The notes beneath the pieces were generated by a model. That model was not told where the DNA came from and ran no database searches. It worked only from the letters and a program-made list of their open reading frames with translations. From the NCBI GenBank assembly GCA_963764195.1, contig CAVXRG010000010.1:496001-560000 (forward strand): a DNA stretch of 64,000 nucleotides. The letters run 5' to 3'. The position numbers and the translations under genes were made by a program. The DNA is from JBDSSS01 sp963764195. GTDB taxonomy: Bacteria > Actinomycetota > Actinomycetes > Actinomycetales > Dermatophilaceae. Below, piece by piece: positions 50,893 through 60,367 of this stretch (position 1 is the stretch's first letter; each line of letters opens with the position of its first letter).

Positions 50893-51999
50893 TCAGGGCT
50901 GGCGGGTCTGGACCTGCACGAAGGGCGGCTTGACGACGGTGGCCTCCACGGCCCGGCCGCGCACGTCGATCTGGACGCTCGACCCGTCGGCGACGTCCGG
51001 GGCGAGCAGGGCGAGCGCGATCCCCTGACGGAGGGTCGGCGAGAAGGTGCCGGAGGTGACCTCGCCGACCTGGTCACCGTCGAGCACGACGGCGCAGTGC
51101 GCGCGCGGGATCCCCCGCCCGGTGACGAGCAGGCCCCGCATCAGCCGGGTTGGCGAGGCCTTCTCGGCCACGAGGGCCTCCTTGCCCCAGAAGGCGTCCT
51201 TCTTCCACCCGACGGCCCAGCCGGAGCGGGCCTGCACCGGTGAGATCTCCAGCGAGAGGTCCTGCCCGTGCAGCGGGTAGCCCATCTCGGTGCGGAGGGT
51301 GTCGCGGGCACCGAGGCCGCACGGCATACCGCCCCACGGCTCCATCGCCTCGACGAGCGCGTCCCACAGGGCGGGCGCGTCGTCCCACCGGGGGACGAGC
51401 TCGTAGCCGCGCTCCCCGGTGTAGCCGGTGCGACAGACGATGACCGGGCGGCCCCGCCAGTCGGCCTCGACGAACGACATGTAGTCGTGGCCGGTCGGTA
51501 GACCGAGGGCGTCGAGCACCTCGTCGCTGCGAGCGCCCTGGACCGCGATGACCCCGTAGGCGTCGTGGAGGTCGGTGACCTCGATGCCCTCCGGAGCGGC
51601 GGCAGCGAGCCGGCGCACGACCTCGGCGGTGTTGGCGGCGTTGGGGATGAGGAAGACCTCGTCGTCCGCGACGAGGTAGGCGATGAGGTCGTCCACGACA
51701 CCGCCGGACTCGTCGCAGCACAGCGTGTACTGGGCCGAGCCGGGAGTGATCCGGCGCAGGTCGTTGGTGAGGCAGGCGTTGACGAAGTCCGCGGCCCCGG
51801 GTCCGCGAACGGACGCCTTGCCGAGGTGGCTCACGTCGAACATGCCGACGCGCTCACGGACCGCGGTGTGCTCGGCGACGACGCCCCCGCCGGGGTACTC
51901 GATCGGCATGTCCCAACCGCCGAAGTCAGCCATCTTGGCCCCGAGGGCCACGTGCCGGTCGTGGAGGGGGGAGGTCCTGCCGGACGTCGTCGTCGTCAT
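50893..51999 (-). CDS. gcvT: aminomethyltransferase (glycine cleavage T protein)
   Basis: A 368-residue folate-dependent enzyme releasing ammonia and forming methylene-THF from the aminomethyl-lipoyl H protein. Motifs are SPLHDRHVALGAKMADFGGW, FDVSHLGKASVRGP, GVIAVQGARSDEVL, CRTGYTGERGYEL, GLGARDTLRTEMGYPLHGQD and a C-terminal GEVTSGTFSPTLRQGIALAL. gcvH and gcvP are not in the window. The ATG at 51999 has TAGGTT seven bases upstream, likely leaderless. The gene is divergent from pepA. Confidence 0.96.
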   Translation of the reverse strand: MTTTTSGRTSPLHDRHVALGAKMADFGGWDMPIEYPGGGVVAEHTAVRERVGMFDVSHLGKASVRGPGAADFVNACLTNDLRRITPGSAQYTLCCDESGGVVDDLIAYLVADDEVFLIPNAANTAEVVRRLAAAAPEGIEVTDLHDAYGVIAVQGARSDEVLDALGLPTGHDYMSFVEADWRGRPVIVCRTGYTGERGYELVPRWDDAPALWDALVEAMEPWGGMPCGLGARDTLRTEMGYPLHGQDLSLEISPVQARSGWAVGWKKDAFWGKEALVAEKASPTRLMRGLLVTGRGIPRAHCAVVLDGDQVGEVTSGTFSPTLRQGIALALLAPDVADGSSVQIDVRGRAVEATVVKPPFVQVQTRQP

Positions 52000-52114
52000 G
52001 ACGGCCAACCTATCGCGCCGGATCGGGGTCGATATCATCGAATGCCGCCACCGCGGCACCGCCGGCGGTGGGCCCCGCGCCCCCGACCGACGCACCCCCA
52101 CGAAGGAGACCCAC

Positions 52115-53590
52115 GTGGCCAACCTGACCCTCTCCACCCGCTCCGCCGGGGACACCTCCGGCGACGCCCTCGTCGTCGCCATCGTCCCCGCGGGCTCCAG
52201 CGCCGACCTCGCCCCGGGTCACGGACTGCCCAAGAAGACGGTCTCGCACCTCACGTCGGTCATCGCCGACCTCGAGCTGTCGGCCAAGCCCGGGGAAGTG
52301 ACGACGGTCGCCGCCGTCCCCGACGTGGCGGCCCGCGTGCTCGTGCTCGTCGGTGTCGGCGCGCTCGGCGCCGAGCCCGACGCCGCCGCGCTGGAGAACG
52401 TCCGCACGGGCATCGGCGCCGCAGTGCGCGGTCTCGGCAAGAAGGCCAAGGCCGTCGTCGTCGTCCCCGGTTCGACGACCGCGCTCGTCGCAGCAGCCGC
52501 CGAGGGCGCCGCCCTCGGTGCGTATGCCGTGTCCAAGGCCGGCACGACGAGCACCGACGCCCTCGAGGAGATCGTCCTCGTCGGCCCGGCCGACTCCGCC
52601 TCGCGCAAGGCCGTCAAGCGTGCGGCAGCCCTCGGCGACGCCGTGGCCTACACCCGCGACCTCGTCAACCTCGCGCCCAACCTGCTCTACCCGCAGAGCT
52701 TCGTCGAGTCGCTCGAGGCGAAGATCAAGGGCAGCAAGGTCAAGCTCAAGAGCTACGACATGAAGGCGCTCAAGGCTGGTGGCTTCGGTGGCACGGTCGG
52801 GGTCGGCCAGGGCTCGGTCAACGACCCGCGGATCGCGGTGCTCAGCTATTCCCCGTCGCGCCCCAAGGCGACCATCGCGTTCGTCGGCAAGGGCATCACC
52901 TTCGACTCCGGCGGCCTGTGCATCAAGCCGGCCAACGGGATGCTCACGATGAAGTGCGACATGGCCGGTGCCGCGGCGGTCGCGGGAGCCGTCCTCGCCA
53001 TCGCCGAGCTCGGCCTGCCGATCGCCGTCACCGGCTACCTCGGTCTCGCCGAGAACATGCCGAGCGGCACCGCCCAGCGCCCCAGCGACGTCGTGACGAT
53101 GCGCGGTGGCAAGACCGTCGAGGTGCTCAACACCGACGCCGAGGGTCGCATGGTCCTCGCCGACTGCATCGCGCTCGCGAGCGAGAGCACGCCGGACGCC
53201 ATCGTCGACGTCGCGACGCTCACCGGCGCCCAGGTCGTCGCCCTGGCCAACACGGCCGCCGTCATGTCCAACGACGACGCCTTCCGGACGCGCGTCCTCG
53301 ACGCCGCCGAGGCCGTCGGCGAGGCGATGTGGCCGATGCCGCTGTCGGCGGACCTGCGCCCCAGCCTCGACTCGATCAACGCCGACCTCGCCCACAAGGG
53401 CGGCACCGAGGGCGGCATGCTCACCGCGGGCATCTTCCTCGGTGAGTTCGTCGGCGAGGGCATCCCGTGGGGCCACGTCGACATCGCCGGGCCCGCCTTC
53501 AACGACAAGGCGCCGACGGGTTACTGGCCCAAGGGCGGCACCGGCTTCTCGGTGCGCACCCTCGTCGGTCTCGCGGAGTCCTACGTCTGA
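52115..53590 (+). CDS. pepA: leucyl aminopeptidase (M17)
   Basis: A 491-residue cytosolic di-metal aminopeptidase. The catalytic domain has GKGITFDSGGLCIKPANGM (metal Lys/Asp), MKCDMAGAAAVAG, LAENMPSGTAQRPSDV and the family signature NTDAEGRMVLAD. The N-terminal alpha/beta domain is about 170 residues. The GTG at 52115 is preceded by AAGGAG and fixes the start; in-frame codons upstream read non-conserved sequence. A perfect hairpin terminator follows. Confidence 0.96.
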   Translation: MANLTLSTRSAGDTSGDALVVAIVPAGSSADLAPGHGLPKKTVSHLTSVIADLELSAKPGEVTTVAAVPDVAARVLVLVGVGALGAEPDAAALENVRTGIGAAVRGLGKKAKAVVVVPGSTTALVAAAAEGAALGAYAVSKAGTTSTDALEEIVLVGPADSASRKAVKRAAALGDAVAYTRDLVNLAPNLLYPQSFVESLEAKIKGSKVKLKSYDMKALKAGGFGGTVGVGQGSVNDPRIAVLSYSPSRPKATIAFVGKGITFDSGGLCIKPANGMLTMKCDMAGAAAVAGAVLAIAELGLPIAVTGYLGLAENMPSGTAQRPSDVVTMRGGKTVEVLNTDAEGRMVLADCIALASESTPDAIVDVATLTGAQVVALANTAAVMSNDDAFRTRVLDAAEAVGEAMWPMPLSADLRPSLDSINADLAHKGGTEGGMLTAGIFLGEFVGEGIPWGHVDIAGPAFNDKAPTGYWPKGGTGFSVRTLVGLAESYV

Positions 53591-53613
53591 CCCGGTCCGA
53601 CCCCGTCTGACAG

Positions 53614-53648
53614 CACGAAGGCCACCCCGCACCGGGGTGGCCTTCGTG
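53614..53648 (+). terminator. hairpin terminator after pepA
   Basis: CACGAAGGCCACCCCG and CGGGGTGGCCTTCGTG form a perfect 16-bp stem with a 3-base loop, 23 bases past the pepA stop and before the convergent DUF5302 gene. Confidence 0.9.
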
Positions 53649-53661
53649 CGTGTCGGCCGGC

Positions 53662-53847
53662 TCAGCCGCCGGACTTGCGCCGGAACATCTGCTGGGACTT
53701 GGCCGGTCCGTGGGCGCCGCTGACCTTCGTGCGGTCGTGGTCGTCGGACACGTCCTTGCCGCCGTGGGCGTGCTTCTTGTCGAGGGCCGCTCGGAACTTG
53801 GCCTTCATGTCCTCGGTGGGACCGTTTGCGCCATCCTGCTGTGACAT
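53662..53847 (-). CDS. DUF5302 family small protein
   Basis: A 61-residue hydrophilic protein (EDMKAKFRAALDKKHAHGG; KVSGAHGPAKSQQMFRRKSG). The GAHGP and FRRKSG endings are characteristic of DUF5302, a short actinobacterial family of unknown function. The ATG at 53847 is preceded by CAGGAGG (minus strand). It is likely unstructured and basic, possibly nucleic-acid-binding. Confidence 0.85.
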   Translation of the reverse strand: MSQQDGANGPTEDMKAKFRAALDKKHAHGGKDVSDDHDRTKVSGAHGPAKSQQMFRRKSGG

Positions 53848-53982
53848 CTGGAACCTCCTGGTGGCCCGCGAACAACCCGGGTCGGTGCGGACGGGAACGG
53901 CCCCACCCTGTCACCCGGGTGCCGGGCGCGCCACCGAGATGCTCGGGGCAGGCGTGGCGTGCCGGTATGCCGCTGGGCCGGG

Positions 53983-54339
53983 CTACGCGTCGCCGCGGCG
54001 CTTGCGGGAGTTCCACTCCCGCATCCGGTTGGGGTAGCCGGTGTGGTTGACGTCGTAGGCGGGGACGCCGAGCTTCTTGCTCAGGCCGAAGGCGTTCTTC
54101 GGGGTGCCGACCGCGCGGCGGGTCCACTCGCCGTCCCAGGCGATGAGCACAACCGTGGTCGTCGTCACGGACGTCGCGGGCTCCACGTAGGCCTCCACGC
54201 CGCGGTGCGTCGCCACGAACGTCTTGAGGTGCTCCTCGACGGCCTTGCGGTCGATCTCCATCTCGGGACCGTCGGACCGCAGCGACCGCTCGAGGTCACT
54301 GCCATCGGTGCCGCGCCTGCGACGAGAGAACCAGCCCAT
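53983..54339 (-). CDS. conserved hypothetical protein
   Basis: A 118-residue basic protein. It starts MGWFSRRRRGTDGSD and has a central TTVVLIAWDGEWTRRAVG strand pair, then LGVPAYDVNHTGYPNRMREW. Homologues in other actinobacteria are common and of unknown function. The ATG at 54339 has TAAAGT six bases upstream, so it is probably leaderless. It is divergent from lpd. Confidence 0.75.
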   Translation of the reverse strand: MGWFSRRRRGTDGSDLERSLRSDGPEMEIDRKAVEEHLKTFVATHRGVEAYVEPATSVTTTTVVLIAWDGEWTRRAVGTPKNAFGLSKKLGVPAYDVNHTGYPNRMREWNSRKRRGDA

Positions 54340-54483
54340 GGCCGCACTTTACGTGGGTCGCTGCATCGCGAGGACCGCCGGACCGGCCGACGCGCCCGCC
54401 CTGCTTGTGACGCGGCCCTCGATCAATGACAAGATGCTCTTGCACTTGCGACCCCAACTTCCCCGCACGAAGGAGCCTCCTCC

Positions 54484-55863
54484 ATGTCGGCTGATGCCGC
54501 GGACGACTACGACGTCGTCATCCTCGGCGGAGGGTCGGGCGGGTACGCCTGCGCCCTGAGGTCGGCCGAGCTGGGCCTGAGCGTCGCCCTCGTCGAGAAG
54601 GGCAAGCTCGGTGGCACCTGTCTGCACCAGGGCTGCATCCCGACCAAGGCCCTGCTCCACGCCGGCGAGGTCGCCGACGTCGCCCGCGACGGCGCACACA
54701 TCGGGGTCATGACCACGCTCGAGTCGATCGACATGCCTGCGGTCAACCGCTACAAGGACGGGGTCGTCGCCCGGCTGCACAAGGGCCTGCAGGGCCTCGT
54801 CACGGCCGCGAAGATCACCTACGTCGAGGGCGCCGGGGTGCTCGACGGACCGAGCACCGTCCGCGTCGGCGACCGACGGCTCACCGGGCGCAACATCGTG
54901 CTCGCCACCGGCAGCGAAGCCCGGACCCTGCCCGGCCTCGAGGTGGGCGGGCGGATCGCCACGAGCGAGCAGGCGCTCACCCTCGAGGTCGTCCCCGACC
55001 GGGTCGTCGTCCTCGGCGGGGGCGTCATCGGGTGCGAGTTCGCCTCGATCTACAAGAGCTTCGGCTCCGAGGTCACCATCATTGAGGCGCTCCCCCGGCT
55101 CGTCGCGGCCGAGGACGAGGCCATCAGCAAGCAGCTCGAACGCTCCTTCCGCAAGCGCAAGATCGCCTTCCGCACCGGCGTCCGCTTCGCCGGCGCCGAG
55201 CAGTCCGGTGACGTCGTCACCGTGTCGCTCGAGACGGGCGACACCATCGACGCCGACCTGCTCCTCGTCGCCGTGGGCCGCGGCCCGGTGACGAGGGATC
55301 TCGGCTTCGAGGAGGCGGGCGTGCGCCTTGACCGCGGCTTCGTCACCACCGACGCGCGGCTCCGCACCGGGGTCGAGGGCGTCTACGCCGTCGGTGACAT
55401 CGTGCCCGGGCTGCAGCTCGCGCACCGGGGCTTCGCGCAGGGCATCTTCGTCGCCGAGGAGATCGCCGGGCTCGATCCGGCCACCATCGACGAGACGGGC
55501 ATCCCCCGGGTCACCTACTGCGATCCCGAGATCGCGAGTGTCGGCCTCACCGAGGCCCAGGCCCGCGACCAGCACGACGACGTCGAGACCTACGAGTACA
55601 ACCTCGGCGGCAACGGCAAGTCGCAGATCCTCGGGACGCAGGGCTTCATCAAGCTCGTCCGGCGCGCCGACGGGCCCGTCATCGGCATCCACATGATCGG
55701 CGCCCGGATGGGCGAGCAGATCGGCGAGGCGCAGCTCATCGTGGGCTGGGAGGCCCACCCCGAGGACGTCGCCGGTCTCATCCACGCACACCCCACACAG
55801 AACGAGGCCCTGGGCGAGGCACACTTGGCCCTCGCCGGGAAACCGCTGCACGCACACGCTTGA
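54484..55863 (+). CDS. lpd: dihydrolipoyl dehydrogenase (E3)
   Basis: A 459-residue flavoprotein reoxidising lipoyl groups of 2-oxoacid dehydrogenase complexes. FAD loop is VVILGGGSGGYACAL. The redox disulfide is Cys46/Cys51 in GGTCLHQGCIPTKALLH. The NAD loop is VVVLGGGVIGCEFASIYKSF, the second FAD motif is VYAVGDIVPG, and the active-site base is in HAHPTQNEALGEAH. It is followed after 31 bases by sucB. An AAGGAGCC ribosome site precedes the ATG. Confidence 0.97.
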   Translation: MSADAADDYDVVILGGGSGGYACALRSAELGLSVALVEKGKLGGTCLHQGCIPTKALLHAGEVADVARDGAHIGVMTTLESIDMPAVNRYKDGVVARLHKGLQGLVTAAKITYVEGAGVLDGPSTVRVGDRRLTGRNIVLATGSEARTLPGLEVGGRIATSEQALTLEVVPDRVVVLGGGVIGCEFASIYKSFGSEVTIIEALPRLVAAEDEAISKQLERSFRKRKIAFRTGVRFAGAEQSGDVVTVSLETGDTIDADLLLVAVGRGPVTRDLGFEEAGVRLDRGFVTTDARLRTGVEGVYAVGDIVPGLQLAHRGFAQGIFVAEEIAGLDPATIDETGIPRVTYCDPEIASVGLTEAQARDQHDDVETYEYNLGGNGKSQILGTQGFIKLVRRADGPVIGIHMIGARMGEQIGEAQLIVGWEAHPEDVAGLIHAHPTQNEALGEAHLALAGKPLHAHA

Positions 55864-55894
55864 GCCAGAAACTGGGAAGAGGAGAGAACATCTC

Positions 55895-57748
55895 ATGTCA
55901 GAACGCGTGACCATGCCGGCCCTGGGTGAGTCTGTCACCGAGGGGACCGTCACCCGCTGGCTGAAGAACGTCGGCGATCAGGTCGAGGTCGACGAGCCGC
56001 TGCTCGAGGTCTCGACGGACAAGGTCGACACCGAGATCCCGTCGCCCGTCGCCGGGACGCTCCAGGAGATCCTCGTCCAGGAGGACGACACCGTCCCCGT
56101 CGGCGCCGACCTCGCGGTCATCGGCGACGGTGCGCCCGCTGGCGGCGGTGACGACGCCGACGACTCGGCCGAGACCGACGAGCCGGAGCCGGAGCCGGAG
56201 GCCCCGAGCACCGAGCAGGACGAGCAGCCCGGGACGAGCGAGCCGGAGACGGCCGAGGCAAAGCCGACGAAGGACGACGCGTCCGAGACGGGATCCTCCG
56301 GTGGCTCGGGTGGCTCGGGTGGTGGCGAGACCGTCGTGATGCCGGCGCTCGGCGAGTCCGTGACCGAGGGCACCGTGACCCGGTGGCTCAAGGCCGAGGG
56401 CGACGACGTCGCGGTCGACGAGCCGCTGCTCGAGGTCTCGACCGACAAGGTCGACACCGAGATCCCGTCCCCGTATGCCGGCACCCTGACCAAGATCCTC
56501 GTCCAGGAGGACGACACCGTCCCGGTGGGCGGCGAGCTCGCCGTGATCGGCGGCGACACCGGCTCCGCGGCGTCCCAGAGCGCACCTGAATCCGAGGCGC
56601 CGAAGGCCGAGCCATCGAAGGCCGAGCCGTCGAAGGCCGAGGAGGCGCCCGCCCAGGAGAAGCCGGAGAAGGCCACCGACGCGGCCGACGCCGAGGTCAA
56701 GGACGAGAAGAACTCCGAGCCGAAGCCTGAGTCCAAGCCGGAGTCCAAGCCTGAGCCGAAGGCGACCGCCTCGTCCGCGCCCTCCACGGACTCGTCTGAC
56801 GCCGCGGCCTACGTCACGCCGCTCGTGCGCAAGCTCGCCGCCCAGCACGACATCGACCTGGGCTCGGTCACCGGCACCGGCGTCGGCGGACGGATCCGCA
56901 AGCAGGACGTCCTCGACGCGGCGGAGGCGGCCAAGGCCCCGGCCGAGCCGGAGGCTCCCGCCGCGCCGGCCCCGAGCGAGAAGCCGGCCGAGCAGCCCGA
57001 TGCGTCCTCGTCCACCCCGGCCGTCTCCCCCAAGCGGGGGACGCGGGAGAAGATGACGCGGCTGCGCAAGGTCATCGCGTCCCGGATGGTCGAGTCGCTG
57101 CAGGTCTCGGCCCAGCTGACGACCGTCGTGGAGGTCGACCTCACCAAGGTCGCCCGTCTCCGGGCCCGGGCCAAGTCCGACTTCGAGGCACGCGAGGGCA
57201 CCAAGCTGTCCTTCCTGCCCTTCCTGGCGCTCGCTGCGACGGAGGCACTCAAGGCCCACCCGAACGTCAACGCCAGCGTCGAGGGCGAGGAGATCGTCTA
57301 CCACTCCGACGAGAACCTCGCGATCGCCGTCGACACGGAGAAGGGTCTGCTCGTCCCCGTCGTCAAGAACGCCGGCGACCTCAACATCGCCGGCCTGGCC
57401 CGGGCGATCGCCGACCTCGCGGCGCGGACCCGCAGCAACAAGATCGCCCCCGACGACCTCGCGGGCGGCACGTTCACCATCACCAACACCGGGAGCCGGG
57501 GTGCGCTCTTCGACACCCCGATCATCAACCAGCCGCAGGTGGCGATCCTCGGCACGGGCGCCATCGTCAAGCGGCCCGTCGTCGTCCTCGACGCCGACGG
57601 CGGCGAGACGATCGCGATCCGGTCGATGATGTACCTGGCGCTGTCCTACGACCACCGCATCGTCGACGGGGCGGACGCAGCGCGCTTCCTCGCCACGATG
57701 AAGGCCCGCCTCGAGGAGGGACGCTTCGAGGCGTCCCTCGGTCTCTGA
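55895..57748 (+). CDS. sucB: 2-oxoglutarate dehydrogenase E2 (dihydrolipoamide succinyltransferase)
   Basis: A 617-residue E2. It has two lipoyl domains, each with MPALGESVTEGTVTRWLK and the lipoylation Lys in EVSTDKVDTEIPSP. Acidic/Ala-Pro-Lys linkers separate them. A peripheral subunit-binding domain follows (TPLVRKLAAQHDIDLGSVTG), then the acyltransferase core ending LSYDHRIVDGADAARFL (catalytic His/Asp). In actinobacteria this protein (DlaT/SucB) serves pyruvate and oxoglutarate dehydrogenases. The linker holds DNA-level repeats (AAGGCCGAGCC-type). Confidence 0.95.
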   Translation: MSERVTMPALGESVTEGTVTRWLKNVGDQVEVDEPLLEVSTDKVDTEIPSPVAGTLQEILVQEDDTVPVGADLAVIGDGAPAGGGDDADDSAETDEPEPEPEAPSTEQDEQPGTSEPETAEAKPTKDDASETGSSGGSGGSGGGETVVMPALGESVTEGTVTRWLKAEGDDVAVDEPLLEVSTDKVDTEIPSPYAGTLTKILVQEDDTVPVGGELAVIGGDTGSAASQSAPESEAPKAEPSKAEPSKAEEAPAQEKPEKATDAADAEVKDEKNSEPKPESKPESKPEPKATASSAPSTDSSDAAAYVTPLVRKLAAQHDIDLGSVTGTGVGGRIRKQDVLDAAEAAKAPAEPEAPAAPAPSEKPAEQPDASSSTPAVSPKRGTREKMTRLRKVIASRMVESLQVSAQLTTVVEVDLTKVARLRARAKSDFEAREGTKLSFLPFLALAATEALKAHPNVNASVEGEEIVYHSDENLAIAVDTEKGLLVPVVKNAGDLNIAGLARAIADLAARTRSNKIAPDDLAGGTFTITNTGSRGALFDTPIINQPQVAILGTGAIVKRPVVVLDADGGETIAIRSMMYLALSYDHRIVDGADAARFLATMKARLEEGRFEASLGL

Positions 57749-57764
57749 CGGGAGCGCGCTCGAC

Positions 57765-58673
57765 ATGACGAAGCGCGTCGCCATCACCGGCTCGTCCGGC
57801 CTGATCGGCGGCGCGCTCGGTCGTGCGCTGACCGCCCGGGGTGACACCGTCCTGCGCGTCGTCCGGCGCCAGACCTCCTCGCCCGCCGAGGTCGAGTGGG
57901 ACCCGTCAGCGGGTCGGCTCGACCCGGCGTCACTCGACGAGGTCGACGCCGTCGTCAACCTCGCCGGGGTGGGCATCGGCGACAAGCGCTGGGACGACGA
58001 GCACAAGCACGCTGTCGAACAGTCGCGGCTCGACTCCACGTGGACCGTCTCCCGGGCCCTCGCCGACGTGCACGAGCGGACCGGCCGCTCCATCCGGCTC
58101 GTCAACGCCTCGGCCGTGGGCTACTACGGCGATCGCGGGGACGAGATCCTCGTCGAGCAGAGCGCGCCGGGCACCGACTTCCTCTCCGGGGTCGTGACCC
58201 GGTGGGAGGCTGCGGCCGATCCCGCCCGCGCCGCCGGGCTCCCGGTGGCCGTCGCACGCACCGGGCTCGTCATGGCGCCGGGCTCGGGCGCCTTCAAGCC
58301 CCTGCTGTTGCTGGCGCGCGTCGGTCTCGGCGGTCCGCTGGGGTCGGGCCGGGAGTGGTGGCCGTGGATCACCCTCCTCGACGTGGTCAACGCCCTCCTC
58401 CACCTCGTCGACCACCCCGAGATCACCGGTCCGGTCAACCTCGTCGCGCCCGGCGACGCCCGCCAGGGTGACATCGCGCGCGAGCTCGGTCGGGCGCTGA
58501 CCCGTCCGGCCCTGCTGCCCACGCCACGGATCGCGCTGCGCGTCATCGTGGGTGAGTTCGCCGACTCGATCCTGGCCAGCCAGCGGGTCGAGCCGCAGGT
58601 GCTGCTCGACCACGGCTTCACCTTCGAGCACCCGGACCTCGCCGCCGCGGTCAGCTGGCTGGTGCGGCGCTGA
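57765..58673 (+). CDS. TIGR01777-family NAD-dependent epimerase-like protein
   Basis: A 302-residue short-chain-dehydrogenase-like protein. It has the N-terminal VAITGSSGLIGGALGRAL, the VNLAGVGIGDKRW segment, SAVGYYGDRGDEILVEQSAPG and a C-terminal DUF1731-like region (TPRIALRVIVGEFADSILASQRV). The family (YfcH-like) lacks a proven reaction. It follows sucB by 16 bases. Its last 23 bases overlap the convergent kinase gene. Confidence 0.9.
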   Translation: MTKRVAITGSSGLIGGALGRALTARGDTVLRVVRRQTSSPAEVEWDPSAGRLDPASLDEVDAVVNLAGVGIGDKRWDDEHKHAVEQSRLDSTWTVSRALADVHERTGRSIRLVNASAVGYYGDRGDEILVEQSAPGTDFLSGVVTRWEAAADPARAAGLPVAVARTGLVMAPGSGAFKPLLLLARVGLGGPLGSGREWWPWITLLDVVNALLHLVDHPEITGPVNLVAPGDARQGDIARELGRALTRPALLPTPRIALRVIVGEFADSILASQRVEPQVLLDHGFTFEHPDLAAAVSWLVRR

Positions 58674-60288
58674 TCGAGCCGATCCGCCACTGGCCGAGTG
58701 CTCCCGGTCCGTCGCGGCGCAGCGTGAGGTCCAGTGCCCGCCCAGGATCGGCCGCACGCGTCACCCGGTCTCCCCCGTCGGTGACCTCGGCGTGGGCCGT
58801 CCAGCCGACCGTGGCCCGGACCGTCGCGACCGTGGTCCCCACGTCGATCGGGACGGCCGACACGACCTCGGCGCGCAGTCCCTCCCACCGCAGCCCAGCC
58901 GACCTCAGTCGCCCGATGAGGTCGGCGTCGGCGGCACACGCCTCACCGTCCGGGACGCAGTAACCCTCCAGCGCACCTGGGTCTCGGCCGACGAGTGCGT
59001 CCACGCGACGCCCCGACAGCGCCTCGACCAGCTCGACCGTTCGCCCGCCGGGAGCCGACGAGTCCGTCAGGACGCCGCCCGACACCTCGGTCGGTCTCGG
59101 TGGCACGGCCGTCGGTCCGCGGGTGCCCCCGCCCCCTGAAAAGACGGAGGCTGAAGGTGAAGGTGAGACTCTCAACGGACCCGGCAGCGGTGCAGTCGTG
59201 GGGGTGGCGCCAATCGCACCCGTCGCACCCGTCGGCCCCGTCGGCCCCGTGGGCCCCATGACACCCGTCGAGCCGGACGCCGATGGCCCCAGCCCGAGGG
59301 CGAGGGCGACGGCGACCCCCAGGACGGCGAGGCCAGCGGTCACGAGGGCGATGCCCCGGGCTCGCGGCCCGGTCCGTGCCGCTCCATCGACCAGCATGCT
59401 CCACCAGGGGGTCCGGGCCCGCCGGCCTGAGGGCCCGTCGGCCTCGCGCGCGGCCCCCGCGCGAATCCGGTGGGTCAGCGCCGACGCGGCGTCCGGGCCG
59501 ACGACGACGTCGACCGGCTCGGCCGGGACCGCCGCATAGAATCGGTCGGCCACCTCGCCCGCCGTCGGTCGCCGACGAGGGTCGGGGTCGATGCACCGGC
59601 CGATGACCTCCGCGAGCTCGGGACCGACGTGGCTCTCGACCGTCGCCGGGTCGAGGCGGAGGTCGGTGTCCGGCGCGCCGTTGCCGGTGAGGCAGAACCA
59701 CGCGACGGCCCCGAGTGCGTACACGTCTGCCGGCCGTCCCGGGTCCGAGCCGAGCCGTACCTCGGGTGCGATGAAGCCCGTCGTGCCACCGACGAGGCGG
59801 GCGGCCGAGGCCATCAGTCGAGCCGAGCCGAGGTCGAGAAGGACGGGGCGCCCGTCGGCGGTCAGCCGCACGTTGCCCGCCGACACGTCACCGTGGATGC
59901 CGCCCGCCGCATGCAGCGTCGACAGGGCGCCGGCGATCGGGGTGACCACGGTGACGGTCTCACCGGGTCGCAGCGCACCCCGCGCCCGGACGACCGACCG
60001 GAGCGGCTCTCCGTCGACGAGGTCGAAGACGAGCGCGATGCCCTCGGGGTCGATCGCGACGACGTCACGCAGGCCGACGAGATGGTCGTGGCGCACCGCC
60101 ATCAGCACGTGCCGCTCGACGTCTGCCTGTCGACGCTCAGCCGCATCGAGGGCGGTGTGCGGCACCTTGACCGCGACCGGCCGGCCGGTTGCGTCCCTGG
60201 CTGCCCAGACGACTCCGGTCGCGCCGGCGCCGATGATGCGCTCGAGCCGGTGCCCGGGGACCTGCGGAGGGTGGGTGTCGCTCACCAC
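58651..60288 (-). CDS. receptor-like Ser/Thr kinase with variant HGD/DLG motifs
   Basis: A 545-residue membrane kinase. The N-lobe has GAGATGVVW and the ATP Lys in VAVKVPHTAL (K41). The catalytic loop is IHGDVSAGNV, with Gly instead of Arg before Asp134, and the DFG motif is DLG (152-154). A TTGFIAPEV activation segment follows. A membrane helix lies near 315-335 (GIALVTAGLAVLGVAVALAL). The extracellular part begins with a collagen-like run, GPTGPTGPTGATGAIG, then a Ser/Pro stalk and a ~150-residue domain. The HGD form suggests RD-independent activation. Its ligand is unknown. Confidence 0.85.
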   Translation of the reverse strand: MVSDTHPPQVPGHRLERIIGAGATGVVWAARDATGRPVAVKVPHTALDAAERRQADVERHVLMAVRHDHLVGLRDVVAIDPEGIALVFDLVDGEPLRSVVRARGALRPGETVTVVTPIAGALSTLHAAGGIHGDVSAGNVRLTADGRPVLLDLGSARLMASAARLVGGTTGFIAPEVRLGSDPGRPADVYALGAVAWFCLTGNGAPDTDLRLDPATVESHVGPELAEVIGRCIDPDPRRRPTAGEVADRFYAAVPAEPVDVVVGPDAASALTHRIRAGAAREADGPSGRRARTPWWSMLVDGAARTGPRARGIALVTAGLAVLGVAVALALGLGPSASGSTGVMGPTGPTGPTGATGAIGATPTTAPLPGPLRVSPSPSASVFSGGGGTRGPTAVPPRPTEVSGGVLTDSSAPGGRTVELVEALSGRRVDALVGRDPGALEGYCVPDGEACAADADLIGRLRSAGLRWEGLRAEVVSAVPIDVGTTVATVRATVGWTAHAEVTDGGDRVTRAADPGRALDLTLRRDGPGALGQWRIGSISAAPAS

Positions 60289-60367
60289 CCCATCGTGGCG
60301 AGCGGACCCATCCGGCTGCTGGGTTCATCCACAGGGCAGCGCCGGCACGTTCTGACCTCCGACCTGC

